From Sycon ciliatum (Eukaryota; Porifera; Calcarea; Leucosolenida; Sycettidae): a stretch of DNA of 64,000 nucleotides. The stretch covers positions 15,584,647-15,648,646 of the forward strand of contig NC_088649.1 of the NCBI RefSeq assembly GCF_964019385.1, read 5' to 3'. Shown piece after piece: positions 47,332 to 58,525 of this stretch (positions within the stretch are counted from its first letter, which is position 1; every line of letters starts with the position of its first letter). The position numbers and the translations under genes are program-made. A model generated the notes under the pieces. The model had not been told where the DNA came from. It saw only the letters and a list, made by a program, of their open reading frames with translations, and did not search any database.

Positions 47332-47745
47332 GTTGCTTTTCTATACATGGTTATGAGTGCACAATTGATATTTTTCATTGATAAAATATGATACAATTCG
47401 CCTGTGGAGATTGCCCATTTCAAAATTTAAATAATAATAATACTAATAGGTCAGACTCGGATGGAAAGGCAACGATTAAAAAATTAAAAGAGAGGACCCA
47501 AGGTGTACAAGTTATGCGTTTTGTGCCAAACACTAACGACAATATTACATAAACCAGAGTGTGCAACTCGGGGTGGTTCCTGTGGGAGCGTAATTCGTGC
47601 AGTACGTCATTTCTGACCTCATGGTAAGCCACAGGTACGGTGAAAAGTTCCTTAAACAGTCACAGTGGTGCAGGTTGCCGAGTTTGTTAGGCATATGCTA
47701 TAATTTTATCGTTTTGCTTTTAAAAGTTCAAGACATCTCACTTAC

Positions 47746-48060
47746 TGACACAGAGGATTTGGGCTCGGTGATTGCTTGTGGTGTTCACAAACCTCTGTTT
47801 TCCCTCGCTAAACGTTACGGTTCTGTAAAGGGAGTTGCCGTTCACCACGATTGGTTTGACGTGATAAGGTGCTTGCCGAATAGCCAATCTATCTAGGAAG
47901 CTCTCTCTTAATACATAGCCATGTGCTTGCAGCCAGGCCCCGGTTATGAGGTGAAGTCCGTACTGCTCACATGCCTCCTCTGCGAATTGCTCAGTGACGT
48001 TGGGCCTCAGCGCTGGCGTTGCTGTGGTGTATACTGAGGAGTTGGCGTGAAGCCACTTGG
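47746..48060 (-). CDS. exon B2: lectin-like module 2
   Basis: 315 bp, phase 1-1. KWLHANSSVYTTATP, core FAEEACEQYGLHLITGAWL, ending RAQILCVS. Two cysteines. NSS, NVT and NTT are possible glycosylation sites. The next exon seen is B4; no exon of type 3 was found between. Confidence 0.8.
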
Positions 48061-48099
48061 CTGCAAAACAAGGGCACATACAGTAGGCAATAGGGCATA

Positions 48100-48586
48100 C
48101 AGTCGTCCCTCTCTATTCCGGCACTTGTTTATCCAGCACCCTTGCAAACCAGCACACTTTCTGGCAAAACGATTTTTTTCAGTTCTTTTTCTACCCTTTA
48201 ATCCGGCACTTGAATTCCGCCTCCAGCAGCGATTTTCTGCAACAAACCACTCAAACTGTACATAATTTGATTTTCTAATCCAGCAGTTGTACATCGCATA
48301 CTGTCAGGGACCATTGTAACATACACAACACATGTAACATACATTTGGGAATAAATATCCTATGCTAGTGCATAAGATATTCCCAAGTGTATGTTATAGA
48401 CATGCATTCCATGATTCCACAAAGTACTTGGTTTGACACAGAAAATCCCTATGTTTTGACATGCGACACAAACATGTATCATAACATGTGGGCCGGGTTG
48501 GAGGGCAGAATTTGATAATCCAGCACCCTTGTTTATCCAGCAGAAAATTCCATTGCAAAAGGTGCCAGATTAGAGAGGGACGACTG
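48100..48586. mobile_element. pogo/Tigger-like MITE, TA-flanked
   Basis: CAGTCGTCCCTCTCTA at the left and its inverse tagagagggacgactg at the right, TA on each side. 487 bp. Internal copies of tccagcacccttg near both ends. No transposase. Confidence 0.82.
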
Positions 48587-48930
48587 TATGCATAATAAAC
48601 GCAATGACAACAGCGAGCATTCCCAGATGGCCTAGAGTACTCAACACCACCAGGATGGAGCGATCCAACAAAGGACTGCCTTAGCTCCACTTTGTGCATG
48701 AAACGAAGCGTTACAACAATTATTTAACCGATTCTCTCTGGTCTCTTCTGCCTTTTTGACAAAAGTTATGAAATAAATCTAAATAACGGGTGCCCACAAT
48801 CTAGTCATGCTCAATAAAACCCGGTCTAACGGAAAGGTCAATGCTACCATTTCACCCCTATTCTGAGACAGGTTCAGGTGTCGGCCAATATTTGCAGGCA
48901 TGGGGCTGGGTGGACAATGCAACAGCCTAC

Positions 48931-49569
48931 CTTCGCAGATGACATCATGATGGCTTGCTCCATTACTATCAAGTAACTCTTCTCTTAACTCGTTCTTGCC
49001 CTGCTGGTACATGATATTTTGGTCATCCTCCTCGAGCGATGCCGATATTGAGATAGAGTTGCTGTCACCGCTCGCCATCATCTTGACATCAAGATGGCTT
49101 GCTCCACTACTATCATGTAACTCTTCTCTCAACTTGTTCTTAACTTGTTCTTGCCCTGACGATAGGGAGATAGGGTTGCTGTCACCGCTCGCCATCATCT
49201 CGAAATCAAGATGGCTTGCTCCACTACTATCATGTAACTCTTCTCTTAAGTTGTTCTTGCCCTCCTTGTAAATGACATGCTTGCCATCCCTCAAGAAAGA
49301 TGTCCATATTGTGATAGGGTTGTTGAAATTGCTTGCCATCATCTTGTTGAGCAATTCTTCCATGCAGTCTCTCACGCCAAGCATCTGACTGGTGAAGGCA
49401 TTATAGTCTACCACGTCGTATCCTCTTCTCTTGCACATCTGGCGGGCATGCGTCAAGTTCGTTTTCTTCTGACAGCTGTCACCGTCGAGGTGTGGATGAC
49501 ACGGCAAGCCGGCGAGAGCAATCCAGGTGTACATTGCCTTATCTGTACCCAGGCACTTTGTCTTGAAAG
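48931..49569 (-). CDS. exon B1: C-type-lectin-like module 1 with internal triplication
   Basis: 639 bp, 212 full codons against 123-130 in A1, C1 and D1; phase 1-1 and no stop. The first two thirds are ordinary (CLGTDKAMYTWIALAG, ARQMCKRRGYDVVD, VRDCMEEL). Then the last part occurs three times: MMASNFNNP..LHDSSGASHLD, MMASGDSNP..LHDSSGASHLD and MMASGDSNS..LDSNGASHHD, followed by the normal VICEG. Only the first keeps the full IWTS stretch. The acceptor is TTAAG where its sisters have TTCAG, and an in-frame TAA lies just upstream, so this exon cannot extend 5'. Confidence 0.82.
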
Positions 49570-49732
49570 CTTAACATAACACAGTACACATGCAAGACAC
49601 GGTCAGATGAAGTAGAACACAACTGGACCACAGCCTACCAAGACGTACACTTGCTCAGTAGGGATACCGCAGTCCATTTCAGAATTTGTTTACTAAAATG
49701 ATCCCAAATATCATCGGACCATCACAGCTATA

Positions 49733-49912
49733 CTGTAGAACCTGGTGTAAGCGACCTTTGGGTTTAGCGACCACCTGCTCTTAACACGGACCATTTTTCC
49801 ATGCACTGACAGTTCTACACAGACACTGTGGGACCTGGTTCTAAAGACCACCTGGCTTTAACGACCGCTTTTGCTTGCACCGCGGAGTGGTCGCTTAAAC
49901 CAGGTTTTACTG
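49733..49912. mobile_element. 180-bp pogo/Tigger-like MITE
   Basis: Left CTGTAGAACCTGGTGTAAGC, right inverted CAGTAAAACCTGGTTTAAGC, TA on both sides. 49913-50663 has no other recognised feature. Confidence 0.75.
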
Positions 49913-50663
49913 TAGTTCTGGTGATGGCAGTCAATTTTTTCTGCAGACTTTTCCGCTCTCAACTTTCCTCAAACTTCCGAACAAAACACCTACGTCAGGC
50001 GCTATTTGCTTTGTTCCTTGCCCTAAACTGTTACAGTACATATCGGTTATAGTGTGGTCGTGTACAAGAATATGCTGCCTACAAGAATTAACTATCATAT
50101 CTTCATAATCGACCTCGCATTGCATCGTAATGCTGCAAGTGCACCTGCCGTGGCTATGTATCTTGTTGCAGAGCCACATGGACAGGCCTATGGGACTATG
50201 AACAGCCGCACGTACAAACGCACTACGAATGCATGTCCAATGATCTTCCCCGCCTGCAGGTCCATGGAGCTAGCTGTCCTGTTGTGTGGTGCCAGTGGGC
50301 CTTTTGAACTCGGACACTGGCGTGTACGTAGTGAGGACGGAGAATGCCACAAATGTAGAGACCCACCAAGCGCAGCTCACAGCCAAATCATAATGAACAG
50401 CAGCCGAGCTTTCAGCTACTGTAAATCGCCCAATATTCGCGTCACTAAATTTTCTCGATTTCTTAGAACCAACAAGTTTGCGATGGCAAAAGGTCGCGAA
50501 GCACAGGGGACACCTATATACACCCACTGTTGAAGCTTGATTTCACGATGGTTAATATTTTGGCGAAAATAGCGAACATTAATCCGTCGCGAACATTAGG
50601 CATTTTACAGTATTCCAGAAACATGAACAAAACAGGGGTTTACTTCATACGGCATATACTTAC

Positions 50664-50750
50664 TGTGCTGACACTGATCTCCATGGAAACGTTTCCGGCA
50701 GATGCAGGTGCCATCTTTGGTGCACTGGCCGTCATTCAAGCATTTGCATG
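50664..50750 (-). CDS. exon A6: EGF domain
   Basis: 87 bp, phase 1-1. CKCLNDGQCTKDGTC and CRKRFHGDQC; donor GTAAGT. Separated from A5 by the chromovirus insertion. Confidence 0.88.
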
Positions 50751-50938
50751 CTGCAGCAGTGATTGGGAATGTGCATGCATTTTTCAAAGCACACGAAAAG
50801 GAACAGAATAACGGACTGTCAAGAAATTGTTCACATGTCCTTGCCCATCATCATGGACGCCTCAAACCAGCTCTTTTAACCACTTACAAGGGTGTCCAAC
50901 TCCCCATATCAATATTTTTGCCGAAGGGGTAGGGGCGC

Positions 50939-51097
50939 TGTAACAGTATAGACTTGATTGATTGGAGAACTCCCCGAATGATGTTCAAACCAGAGGTTAT
51001 AAAGCAAAAGAAAGGCGAGAACCGCAGGAGTGAGAATAGTAGGAACACAAGGTGTTACCATAAGACAAGCAAGAAGTGTCAAGGTAAAACTATTACA
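50939..51097 (-). repeat. 3' LTR of the chromovirus
   Basis: 159 bp, TGTAACAG...TATTACA. It differs from the other LTR at, for example, gagaactcc (versus gagaattcc) and aggttataaagc (versus aggtttaaaagc). Confidence 0.96.
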
Positions 51098-51330
51098 CTC
51101 TCCCGGCCCCATAGGAAGCCAAGGTTCTATTAGATAACACAATCCAGTTAGGAGATGCAATTGTGGAAAGGGGAATATTAAATAATCACTCATGCACATG
51201 CATAACCACATTGAAGTGTAATCCAACTCAACTTCATCACTCTCACAAGGAGATGACGCAAAACCATATCAGTCTATAACATATTATTAACTATCTCAGT
51301 AAGAGATGCATATGGCTCAGCCCAGTTAGA

Positions 51331-52530
51331 TCAAGGCTGCTGTCGTTGTGAGGCTAGATAGTTCTGCAGCGGTTTAATATTCCGACCAGACTCATCACAT
51401 AGGTTGCCAGCGGGCTCCCACGTAGCTTTGCTGCTGGGGTAACCCTTCCAATGCACCAGGAAGTGTTGCTCACCACTGCGGTGTCGGTGATTCAAAACGG
51501 CTTCGACAACATAGCGTGTGTGTCCATCTAGATCTGTGAAGGGCGAAGGCGGGGGTTGGTGTCTTCCAGGAATCGTGTTCTCTTCGTAGCGTTTAAGAGC
51601 AGTGACATTAAACACGGGATGGCAGCGAAGTTCACGGGGTAGTTCCAAGCGAAAAGCATTCGCTCCAATCTTAGCCTGGATATGATACGGACCAAACGAC
51701 TTGGATTGCAACTTCCGAGAGGGCTGGCCACGAGCTTCCGGGGTCAGTAGAAAGTCTCTGTAGACAAGAAGGCTATCACCAACCTTCAAATCACTGGGCG
51801 TTCTCGTCTGGTCTGCGTATAGAGCTTGCCTTGCCTGGGCGTCGAGCATTGCATCTCGAGCTATCCTTAGTGCGGCTTCCTGCTCGTGAAGCCAATCGAC
51901 CGAATCACTCCTTTCCCCTCCCGTAAGAATGAATTCGGGCGGGGACTTAGGGTCAAACCCATAGTTTAGATAGAACGGTGTATTAGCTACAGATGACTGT
52001 TGTGAACTATTTATTGCAAACTCGCAGAGTGGTAGAAGCGAATCCCAATTGTCCTGTCTCAAGTTCACAAATGCTCTTAGAACATCTCCCGCTTGCCGGG
52101 TAACTCTCTCTGTCAAACCATCCGTTTGAGGGTGGTTAGCAGGGCTGAATGCCAATTTAGTTCCTAGCTGAGAGAATACTTCTTTGAAAAAAGCTGCAGT
52201 GAATCGTGGATCGCGATCGGAAACAATGGTCGAGCTCAGCCCGTGCAGACGAAACACGTTTTGAATGTACAGTTGAGCACTGCCCTTAGCATCAATCTTC
52301 GAGTTTGTTGGAACAAGATGTACGCATTTCGTAAGTCGGTCTACAAAGGTGTAAATTGCGTCGAAGCCACGAGAAGTAAGGGGCAATCCAACAATAAAAT
52401 CCATTGAGATATCCTGCCAAGGACTATTAGGTATTGGAAGTGACTGGAGAAGCCCTGTTCGTGGCTGACCTCCCTTCGTTCGCTGGCAGAGATCACAGGT
52501 TTTGACAAATCTCTTGATATCGAGACCCAT
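51331..52530 (-). pseudogene. chromovirus integrase and chromodomain
   Basis: 399-residue open frame after a TGA. It starts within the zinc-binding region (CDLCQRTKGG), then the catalytic core: the first Asp in SMDFIVGLPL, the second in IVSDRDPRF, the Glu in TDGLTERVTR. The C-terminal part has the GPYHIQAKIGANAFRLELP module and a chromodomain (VEAVLNHRHRSGEQHFLVHW, KGYPSSKATWEP). Chromodomains tether such elements to methylated histone H3 chromatin. All domains look complete; the upstream stop at 52528-52530 separates it from RT. Confidence 0.93.
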
Positions 52531-54243
52531 TCAGGGCCAGTAGAAAAAACTTGCTAGGCGGAAGTACGTTCGATCACGACCCGGGTGGCCAGCCGTTGCA
52601 CACTCATGGTGTTCTTGAATGAGCTTTAACCGGACACCGCACTGTGGCATGCACAACCGGTTATTGGGGGATGCCTTGAGGTACAAGCGATCAGTGGATT
52701 TGTCCCAATAATAGCGATCATGCAAATTATCTGGGAGAGAATGCTTCAATCTTTCTATGATGGGAGTTAGCTCTTTGTCTCTCTGGTAGGCATCTGATAT
52801 TGTATTGGACACGTCATCATTCATTGCTAAAGCATACTCAATAGCATTCAAACGTGGTACTGCATTCTCCACGAGGTTACTCTCATGGAGATCTGGGCGA
52901 CGCGAAAGGGGATCTGCAGGGTTCTCTCTGCCGGGTCTGTGACGGACTGTGTAGTCATAGTCAGCTAGGAATTCAACCCATCGCGCCTCTCTCTTTGTAA
53001 TGCTTGGTTTTGTTTTCAAATAAACTACCGCCATGTTGTCTGTAATGATCTCAAAGTGTTGAAAGAGGTATATGCGCAAGGTCTTTAGCGCAAACACTAC
53101 GGCCAATGTTTCTCTTTCTGTAGCTGTATAATTCTGTTCAGCAGCAGACAATTTTCGGCTAGCATAAGCCACTGGATGCCAGGCATCTTCCTCTAGTTCT
53201 TGGAGAAGAACACATCCCAAGGCGAAATCGCTTGCATCTGTTACCACTCTGAATGGTCGGTTCACATCAGCCAGCCGCAATAGGGGCGCATTCAACAAGG
53301 CATGCTTTAGCGATTCAAAGGCATGTTGCCGAGAGCTGTTCCACTCGAATCGTGCATGTTTTCCCATTATCTCCTCTAAGTTCTTAGAGAGCGATGAGTA
53401 TTGATCTATGAATCGTCTAAAATAATTCGTAAATCCAAGAAATTGCCTCTCCTCTGTGACGGAAGTCGGAGCGGGCCAGACCTTTACTGCGGCAATCTTG
53501 TCTGGGTCAGGGGCGACGTGCAGTCCATCGATGCAATGTCCCAGGAACCGCACACTCTCCACGCCAAATTCACATTTTGACCGTTTGCAAAATAACTGGT
53601 TGTCCCGGAGCACGCTCAATACCGACCGGACATGCTGCATATGCTCCGACCACGTTTTGCTGAAGATGAGTATGTCATCTAGGAACACGACTACGAACTC
53701 CCTCAGATATGGTTGAAGAATCGTATTCATCATGGATTGAAATGTTGCCGGTGCATTGGTGAGACCAAATCCCATGACCCTAAATTGGTAATGCCCAAAG
53801 GGAGTGTTAATCGCGGTTTTGGGCGCGTCCTCAGCTTGAATGCGAATCTGATTATACCCTGATCGGAGGTCTAGTTTCGTGAAGTACCTAGCGCCCTGTA
53901 CGGTATCGAATAAATCATCCACATTGGGCAAGCACGCCTTGTTCTTAACAGTTATCTTGTTTAGCTCCCTCCAATCGCAGACCATGCATAACTAACCATC
54001 AGCTTTCTTGACAAAAAACACCGGTGCACCAAAGGGGGACTTACTTGGTTCTACGAAACCCTTTTTCAAGAGTTCTGTGAGCTGTTTCTTCAATTCCTCC
54101 ATTTCTGGCCTGGGCAGGCGATAGGCAGGTCGCGATGGGGGTGATGAGCCTTCCTCCAGGCGGATTTCGTGGTCTACAAACCTCTCTGGTGGGAGTCTAG
54201 CTGGCAGATCATCCGGGAAAAGATCTTCATAGTCACGGAACAT
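52531..54243 (-). pseudogene. chromovirus reverse transcriptase and RNase H
   Basis: Same frame throughout, broken by a TAG at 53989-53991 between FFVKKADG and VCDWRELNK. RT has DLRSGYNQIRI, VMGFGLTNAP and the catalytic FLDDILIFSK; RNase H has VTDASDFALG, ATERETLAV and ITDNMAVV. The start of the integrase zinc-binding region (HHECATAGHPGRDRTYFRL) follows before the TGA at 52528. Confidence 0.93.
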
Positions 54244-54308
54244 GGCCTTGAGATCTGGGTGCTCGTTCTGAGTGGATTTGTCGGGAGGTTCCTTGGCAAT
54301 GCCGTCTT

Positions 54309-54973
54309 CTACGCTGAATCATGCCAGAACACCTTCGTCTCCACTCCTAAGAGCATGCCTAGCCTGACGACCAGATATGAACATCGCCTCCACAGGAGCG
54401 GTCGGTTTGCTGACGCACAAGGCAAACCATTCGAGTTCAACCTGACTTCATTCGTCCGGAAGTTTATGTCTGGATTGTTACGCGTTAACCAAGGTTTCCG
54501 CAATATAGCGTCATAGCGATGAAGGGGGAACACCGTGAAGGTTTGGTTATCGCTGAAGTCGCCTACGATAACCTTCAATTCATGGGTCGTCTCCATGGGA
54601 AACGAGCTTGATGCTCCATCAGCCAGCGTGACATTCAGGTTTTCCGAGCCAATTTCGGTTGGCAGGTTAACTCTCCTGGCAAACTGTTTGGCAATGAAAT
54701 CATGGGTCGAGCCCGAATCTATTAACATAAGCGCGCGACGACCGTTGATTTTGCCTTCTACACGCAGGAGCTCATGTTCCGTTTCCACATTGATGCTGGT
54801 AACCTGGGCCTCAATAGTTGGTGTAACATCTCGCTTGAAATTGGCTTCGGAGCATTCAGCATCATCGTCAACATCCTCCACAGCGAGGCTACTGAATCGG
54901 TTACGGGTAGAGACGGAGCACACACTACACGCAGGTGATGCCTTTTCTTGATGCGTCAGTAATCGCATCGGCC
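54309..54973 (-). pseudogene. chromovirus aspartic protease region
   Basis: Active site LMLIDSGSTHDFI near 54725, flap-like region and RYDAILRKPWL near 54510. After NPDINFR the reading shifts by one frame into the RT frame, and a TGA near 54312 lies in that frame too. The protease is in a different frame from the zinc knuckle of gag. Confidence 0.85.
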
Positions 54974-55870
54974 TTACTGACGTCCACCGTTTGGGTGATC
55001 TGGATGCTGCGGGCAATTCTGGGCCATATGGCCTGGTCGACGACATGCGAAGCAGCCCCCCCCCCCCCTGGGCTCGTAATGTCTCACGTTCCTCGGGGCT
55101 TAGTTTTGTTAGCTTTCTGCTACCTGATGGTGGTGCGAATCCCGGCCCGGTCGCCAGTGGTGGTCTGCGCTGAAATCGGCTGTCTGAGGCGACTGCTAGC
55201 GCTGCCTGAACGGCGGCTGACAGTGTAGTGGGGTGTTCCTTCACTACCAAGGTCCGCATGTTGCCGTGCAGGCTGTTGACAAATAGCAAGGCTCTGGAGA
55301 GTTCGTCAAGTTCCGGCACCTGTAAACTTAGCCGAGAAAACTCCGTTACGTACGATTCAATTGACCCACGCTGTTGGATAGAGAACATATCCAACCGCAC
55401 TCTTTCCCCGTCATAGTGCGGGCCATAAACTCGCGCTAGGGCGCTTTTCAAAGAATGCCAATCCGAAAACTGCTCACCTGCTTCGATGGAAGAAATTAGC
55501 CAAAGACGCGCATTCCCAGCGAGGTAGCTAGCCGCAAAATTAACTTGGCTCTCCGGGTCACCTGAGGTGAGCACTTCAAGGCTAACTCGACCGTAAATAC
55601 CCACTCTTTGAACTCGGAAGGGTTGCCATGGAAAACATTTGGTTCTCTGGTAACGCGTTTGACGCTCGGGCTTGTCTGGGAGAGAGAACGCGATCGACAC
55701 GGGGCTAGATCCGGAGGACTTGAGCTTGATGTAGCAGGTAATTGATGTCGTCCAACTGTAGCAGCCACGTTGTCCCGAGCGCGGCGGATCTCACGGAAAG
55801 CGGCGTATAGCAGAGCAGTAGCGGCCAGGAGCACAAGGCACGTCAAAGGGCAAACGATGATCTCAACCAT
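54974..55870 (-). pseudogene. chromovirus Gag with N-terminal hydrophobic segment
   Basis: The ATG at 55870 begins MVEIIVCPLTCLVLLAATAL, a hydrophobic run of about 20 residues before REIRRARDN. The N-terminal frame (to about 55580) and the zinc knuckle CFACRRPGHMAQNC (near 55030) are in one frame and end at a TAA at 54974-54976. The middle part (LTSGDPESQVNFAASYLAGN to EERETLRAQ) is in another frame, so two compensating shifts are needed, one near 55580 and one at the run of 12 C at 55056-55067. A membrane-like segment at the start of Gag is unusual. Confidence 0.8.
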
Positions 55871-55884
55871 CCTCAAGCTACCAG
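55868..55884 (-). other. primer-binding site, initiator tRNA-Met-like
   Basis: Right after the 5' LTR the minus strand reads TGGTAGCTTGAGGATGGTT. The animal initiator tRNA-Met 3' end would pair with TGGTAGCAGAGGATGGTT, so the site matches except for AG versus TTG. The gag start codon lies inside this site. Comparison is with my knowledge of the tRNA, not a search. Confidence 0.6.
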
Positions 55885-56043
55885 TGTAACAGTATAGACT
55901 TGATTGATTGGAGAATTCCCCGAATGATGTTCAAACCAGAGGTTTAAAAGCAAAAGAAAGGCGAGAACCGCAGGAGTGAGAATAGTAGGAACACAAGGTG
56001 TTACCATAAGACAAGCAAGAAGTGTCAAGGTAAAACTATTACA
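55885..56043 (-). repeat. 5' LTR of the chromovirus
   Basis: 159 bp, TGTAACAG...TATTACA, followed on the plus strand by GGCGC. Short for an LTR but with matching inverted ends TGTAA/TTACA. Confidence 0.96.
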
Positions 56044-56442
56044 GGCGCAGCATTGACTTCCGTGCACGCTGCTTTGCACACTTCACGCTTTACACTTCAA
56101 GTGCAGAGATGTATTAATTTTTAGCTTCTTCTTTTCTTTTCTTTTTAGATCAGTTTACAAGGCAACACAATATTGTAGCTTCTTCGCCCCTGTATTCTAG
56201 TTGCAGTGTTCAGATTAGCCAGAATTCTTGTAGCCGACATATGCTCTCCAAATCAGTTTAAAATTATCACATCCCGGCTACAAACTGAGCATATGTTGCA
56301 GAACAGGTCGGAGAAGCCCGCATGAGGACTCGGGAGTTGTTTTCTTGTCTTCAAAATACAACATTCAAGCATGCGTGAGAGCATAGGTCATACATTCTCT
56401 GACATGCCTACATACATTACAGCAGCTTTCTTCAGCCCTTAC

Positions 56443-56523
56443 CTTCTTTGCAGTTAGGTCCATCTAGTCTGGCCGTACATTCGCATACTTTGTTCTTTTT
56501 CACCCAGGGATGTGTACACACAA
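56443..56523 (-). CDS. exon A5: second four-cysteine mini-module
   Basis: 81 bp, phase 1-1. VVCTHPWVKKNKVCEC then LDGPNCKE; donor GTAAGG. Confidence 0.82.
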
Positions 56524-56696
56524 CTGCATCACACATCGCAAGGAAGGGGAAGAAGAGGAAGAGAGTAAATCAGCCAGAAACGAAGTCAGACAGACTTAAA
56601 GGTTGCATTTGGTTGGGCAATTCCAGGATGATATTGACCACCCGTGATTCTGGAATGTTAATGATAGCTTGCATGCCGTCCTACCGGTAAGACCAC

Positions 56697-56815
56697 GGGT
56701 CCTACCGGTAGAACCCAAGAAATCGCGCTGCAAAAGTGCTGTTGCTTGAGAATCTTGTTGAAACAATTGTTGAGATGAGGTCCTTGTAGTACAAAGTAAT
56801 GGCGCAAAAGGCAAG
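56697..56815. repeat. dispersed repeat shared with 28265-28380
   Basis: See 28265-28380; here preceded by a tandem pair of taccggta units. The rest of 56524-57142 shows no gene. Confidence 0.6.
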
Positions 56816-57142
56816 ACTACATCCAGGGCATTGCATATGTGCAATTTTATCAATTCTCAAAATGGGCGCCATGTTCCTGTCGGAGCGCTTGCAACTGCGT
56901 CCAAAGTGAATTTCGACCGTGGCATATCGATTGCCATGGCAGTGGAATGCAAAATTCCATGCTCCGTTTCCATGGCTACCATGGACTGTTGCCATAGAAT
57001 TTATTATTATGCCTTGTACGATCACGTCCAAAAAGCGTGGACTCCTTCATTAGCGAGTCAAAGTACTTGTCAGTGCATGATTATAAATTCCCAAGGGAAC
57101 TGAAAAAGAATACTTGAAGAAAACTAAATATTTTCTACTTAC

Positions 57143-57229
57143 CGAGTTGGCACTTGTCTCCGGTGAATCCTTTCGGGCAGCTGCATTCACCTTTGTTGTC
57201 ACACTGACCGTGATTCAAGCACTTGCATG
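57143..57229 (-). CDS. exon A4: EGF domain
   Basis: 87 bp, phase 1-1, acceptor GTTGCAG, donor GTAAGT. CKCLNHGQCDNKGEC and CPKGFTGDKC. Confidence 0.88.
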
Positions 57230-57403
57230 CTGCAACGCCCATCAATAAACGCATGCACGGAGTGGCATAGAAAAATGCACGGGGTGTTACTCTATGCTTA
57301 GTGGAAATCGAGACATTTATCATTTGGTCGGAACTAGGTCTCCGCTGACCTGGTGAGAAGGCAGAAATGCCTGTTCACTTGGTGAAGTAAAATAAAAATA
57401 AAC

Positions 57404-57491
<88 letters not shown>

Positions 57492-58343
57492 CCCAGTACA
57501 GCCTTCGACACGCACGCACTTGGCACCTCCCACCCTCCAGAACCGATCGCTGTAAAGACTCCCCACTGTACAAGTCCCTAGAATACTACAATGCCCTCCC
57601 TGCTAGCATTCGTGACATCTCCTCCCGACCTGCTTTCAAACAAGAAATCTGCTCACTGCTGATTAACTCAATCTGCTCCTGCAGCGCTCACCCTCTCCCA
57701 TACTTGTAAAGTTCAAAGTGATGTAAATCACTTTCCAACTGTTTAACCCACAATCTCACCTTCTCATCAATTTATCTCTTATTGGCGATGGTGCCATCGT
57801 GAGAATAAAGAATTCGAATTCGAACAACAACAACAACAACAACAAGTCTCCCCCTCTACACTCCTCTGGATCATTCAACACTGCTCCATCGGCTCAAATG
57901 GCCGACAATGTTCTCTCGCCGCAAAGTGAAGCTCACCCTTCTTGCTCACTCCATAAAATACCAATATGCCCCACAACACATACGCTTGCTCAACACTCCC
58001 GCTCAAGTTACGGCCCAGTACAGCCTTCGACACGCACGCACTTGGCACCTCCCACCCTCAAGAACCGATCGCTGTATAGACTCCCCACTGTACAAGTCCC
58101 TAGAATACTACAATGCCCTCCCTGCTAGCATTCGTGACGTCTCCTCCCGACCTGCTTTCAAACAAGAAATCTTGTCACTGCTGATTAACTCAATCTGCTT
58201 CTGCAGCGCTCACCCTCTCCCATACTTGTAAAGTTCAAAGTGATGTAAATCACTTTCCAACTTTCTAACCCACAATCTCACCTTCTCATAAATTTATCTC
58301 TTATTGGCGATGGTGCCATCGTGAGAATAAAGAATTCAAATTC

Positions 58344-58385
<42 letters not shown>

Positions 58386-58430
58386 AACTATCTCTTATTG
58401 GCCACTGGCTATCGTGAGAATAAAGATTTG

Positions 58431-58525
<95 letters not shown>
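57404..58525 (+). mobile_element. serial LINE 3' ends separated by (CAA)n tails
   Basis: Order: (CAA)n 57404-57492; LINE 3' end 57492-57822; (CAA)n 57823-57844; longer LINE 3' end 57845-58344; (CAA)n 58345-58385; a 46-bp LINE tail 58386-58431; (CAA)n 58434-58525. The two longer pieces share an RT C-terminal reading (YKSLEYYNALPASIRD) and the tail ggtgccatcgtgagaataaa. All are 5'-truncated and in the same orientation. Suggests a LINE that ends in (CAA)n and inserts at (CAA)n. Confidence 0.85.

Larger units (their letters stand above)
50939..56043 (-). mobile_element. complete chromovirus (Ty3/gypsy LTR retrotransposon)
   Basis: 5,105 bp bounded by two 159-bp LTRs and a 5-bp target duplication GGCGC (50934-50938 and 56044-56048). 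Order on the minus strand: 5' LTR, primer-binding site, gag, protease, RT, RNase H, integrase, chromodomain, polypurine tract (GGGGCCGGGAGAG next to the 3' LTR), 3' LTR. Inserted in the A5-A6 intron in the host gene's orientation. LTRs differ at only a few bases, so insertion is fairly recent, yet the coding region is broken. Confidence 0.95.

Noticed and set aside
57334..57573. Poly-Val/poly-Leu/poly-Cys/poly-Gln ORFs at (CAA)n tracts
   Set aside because: Artefacts of the microsatellite.
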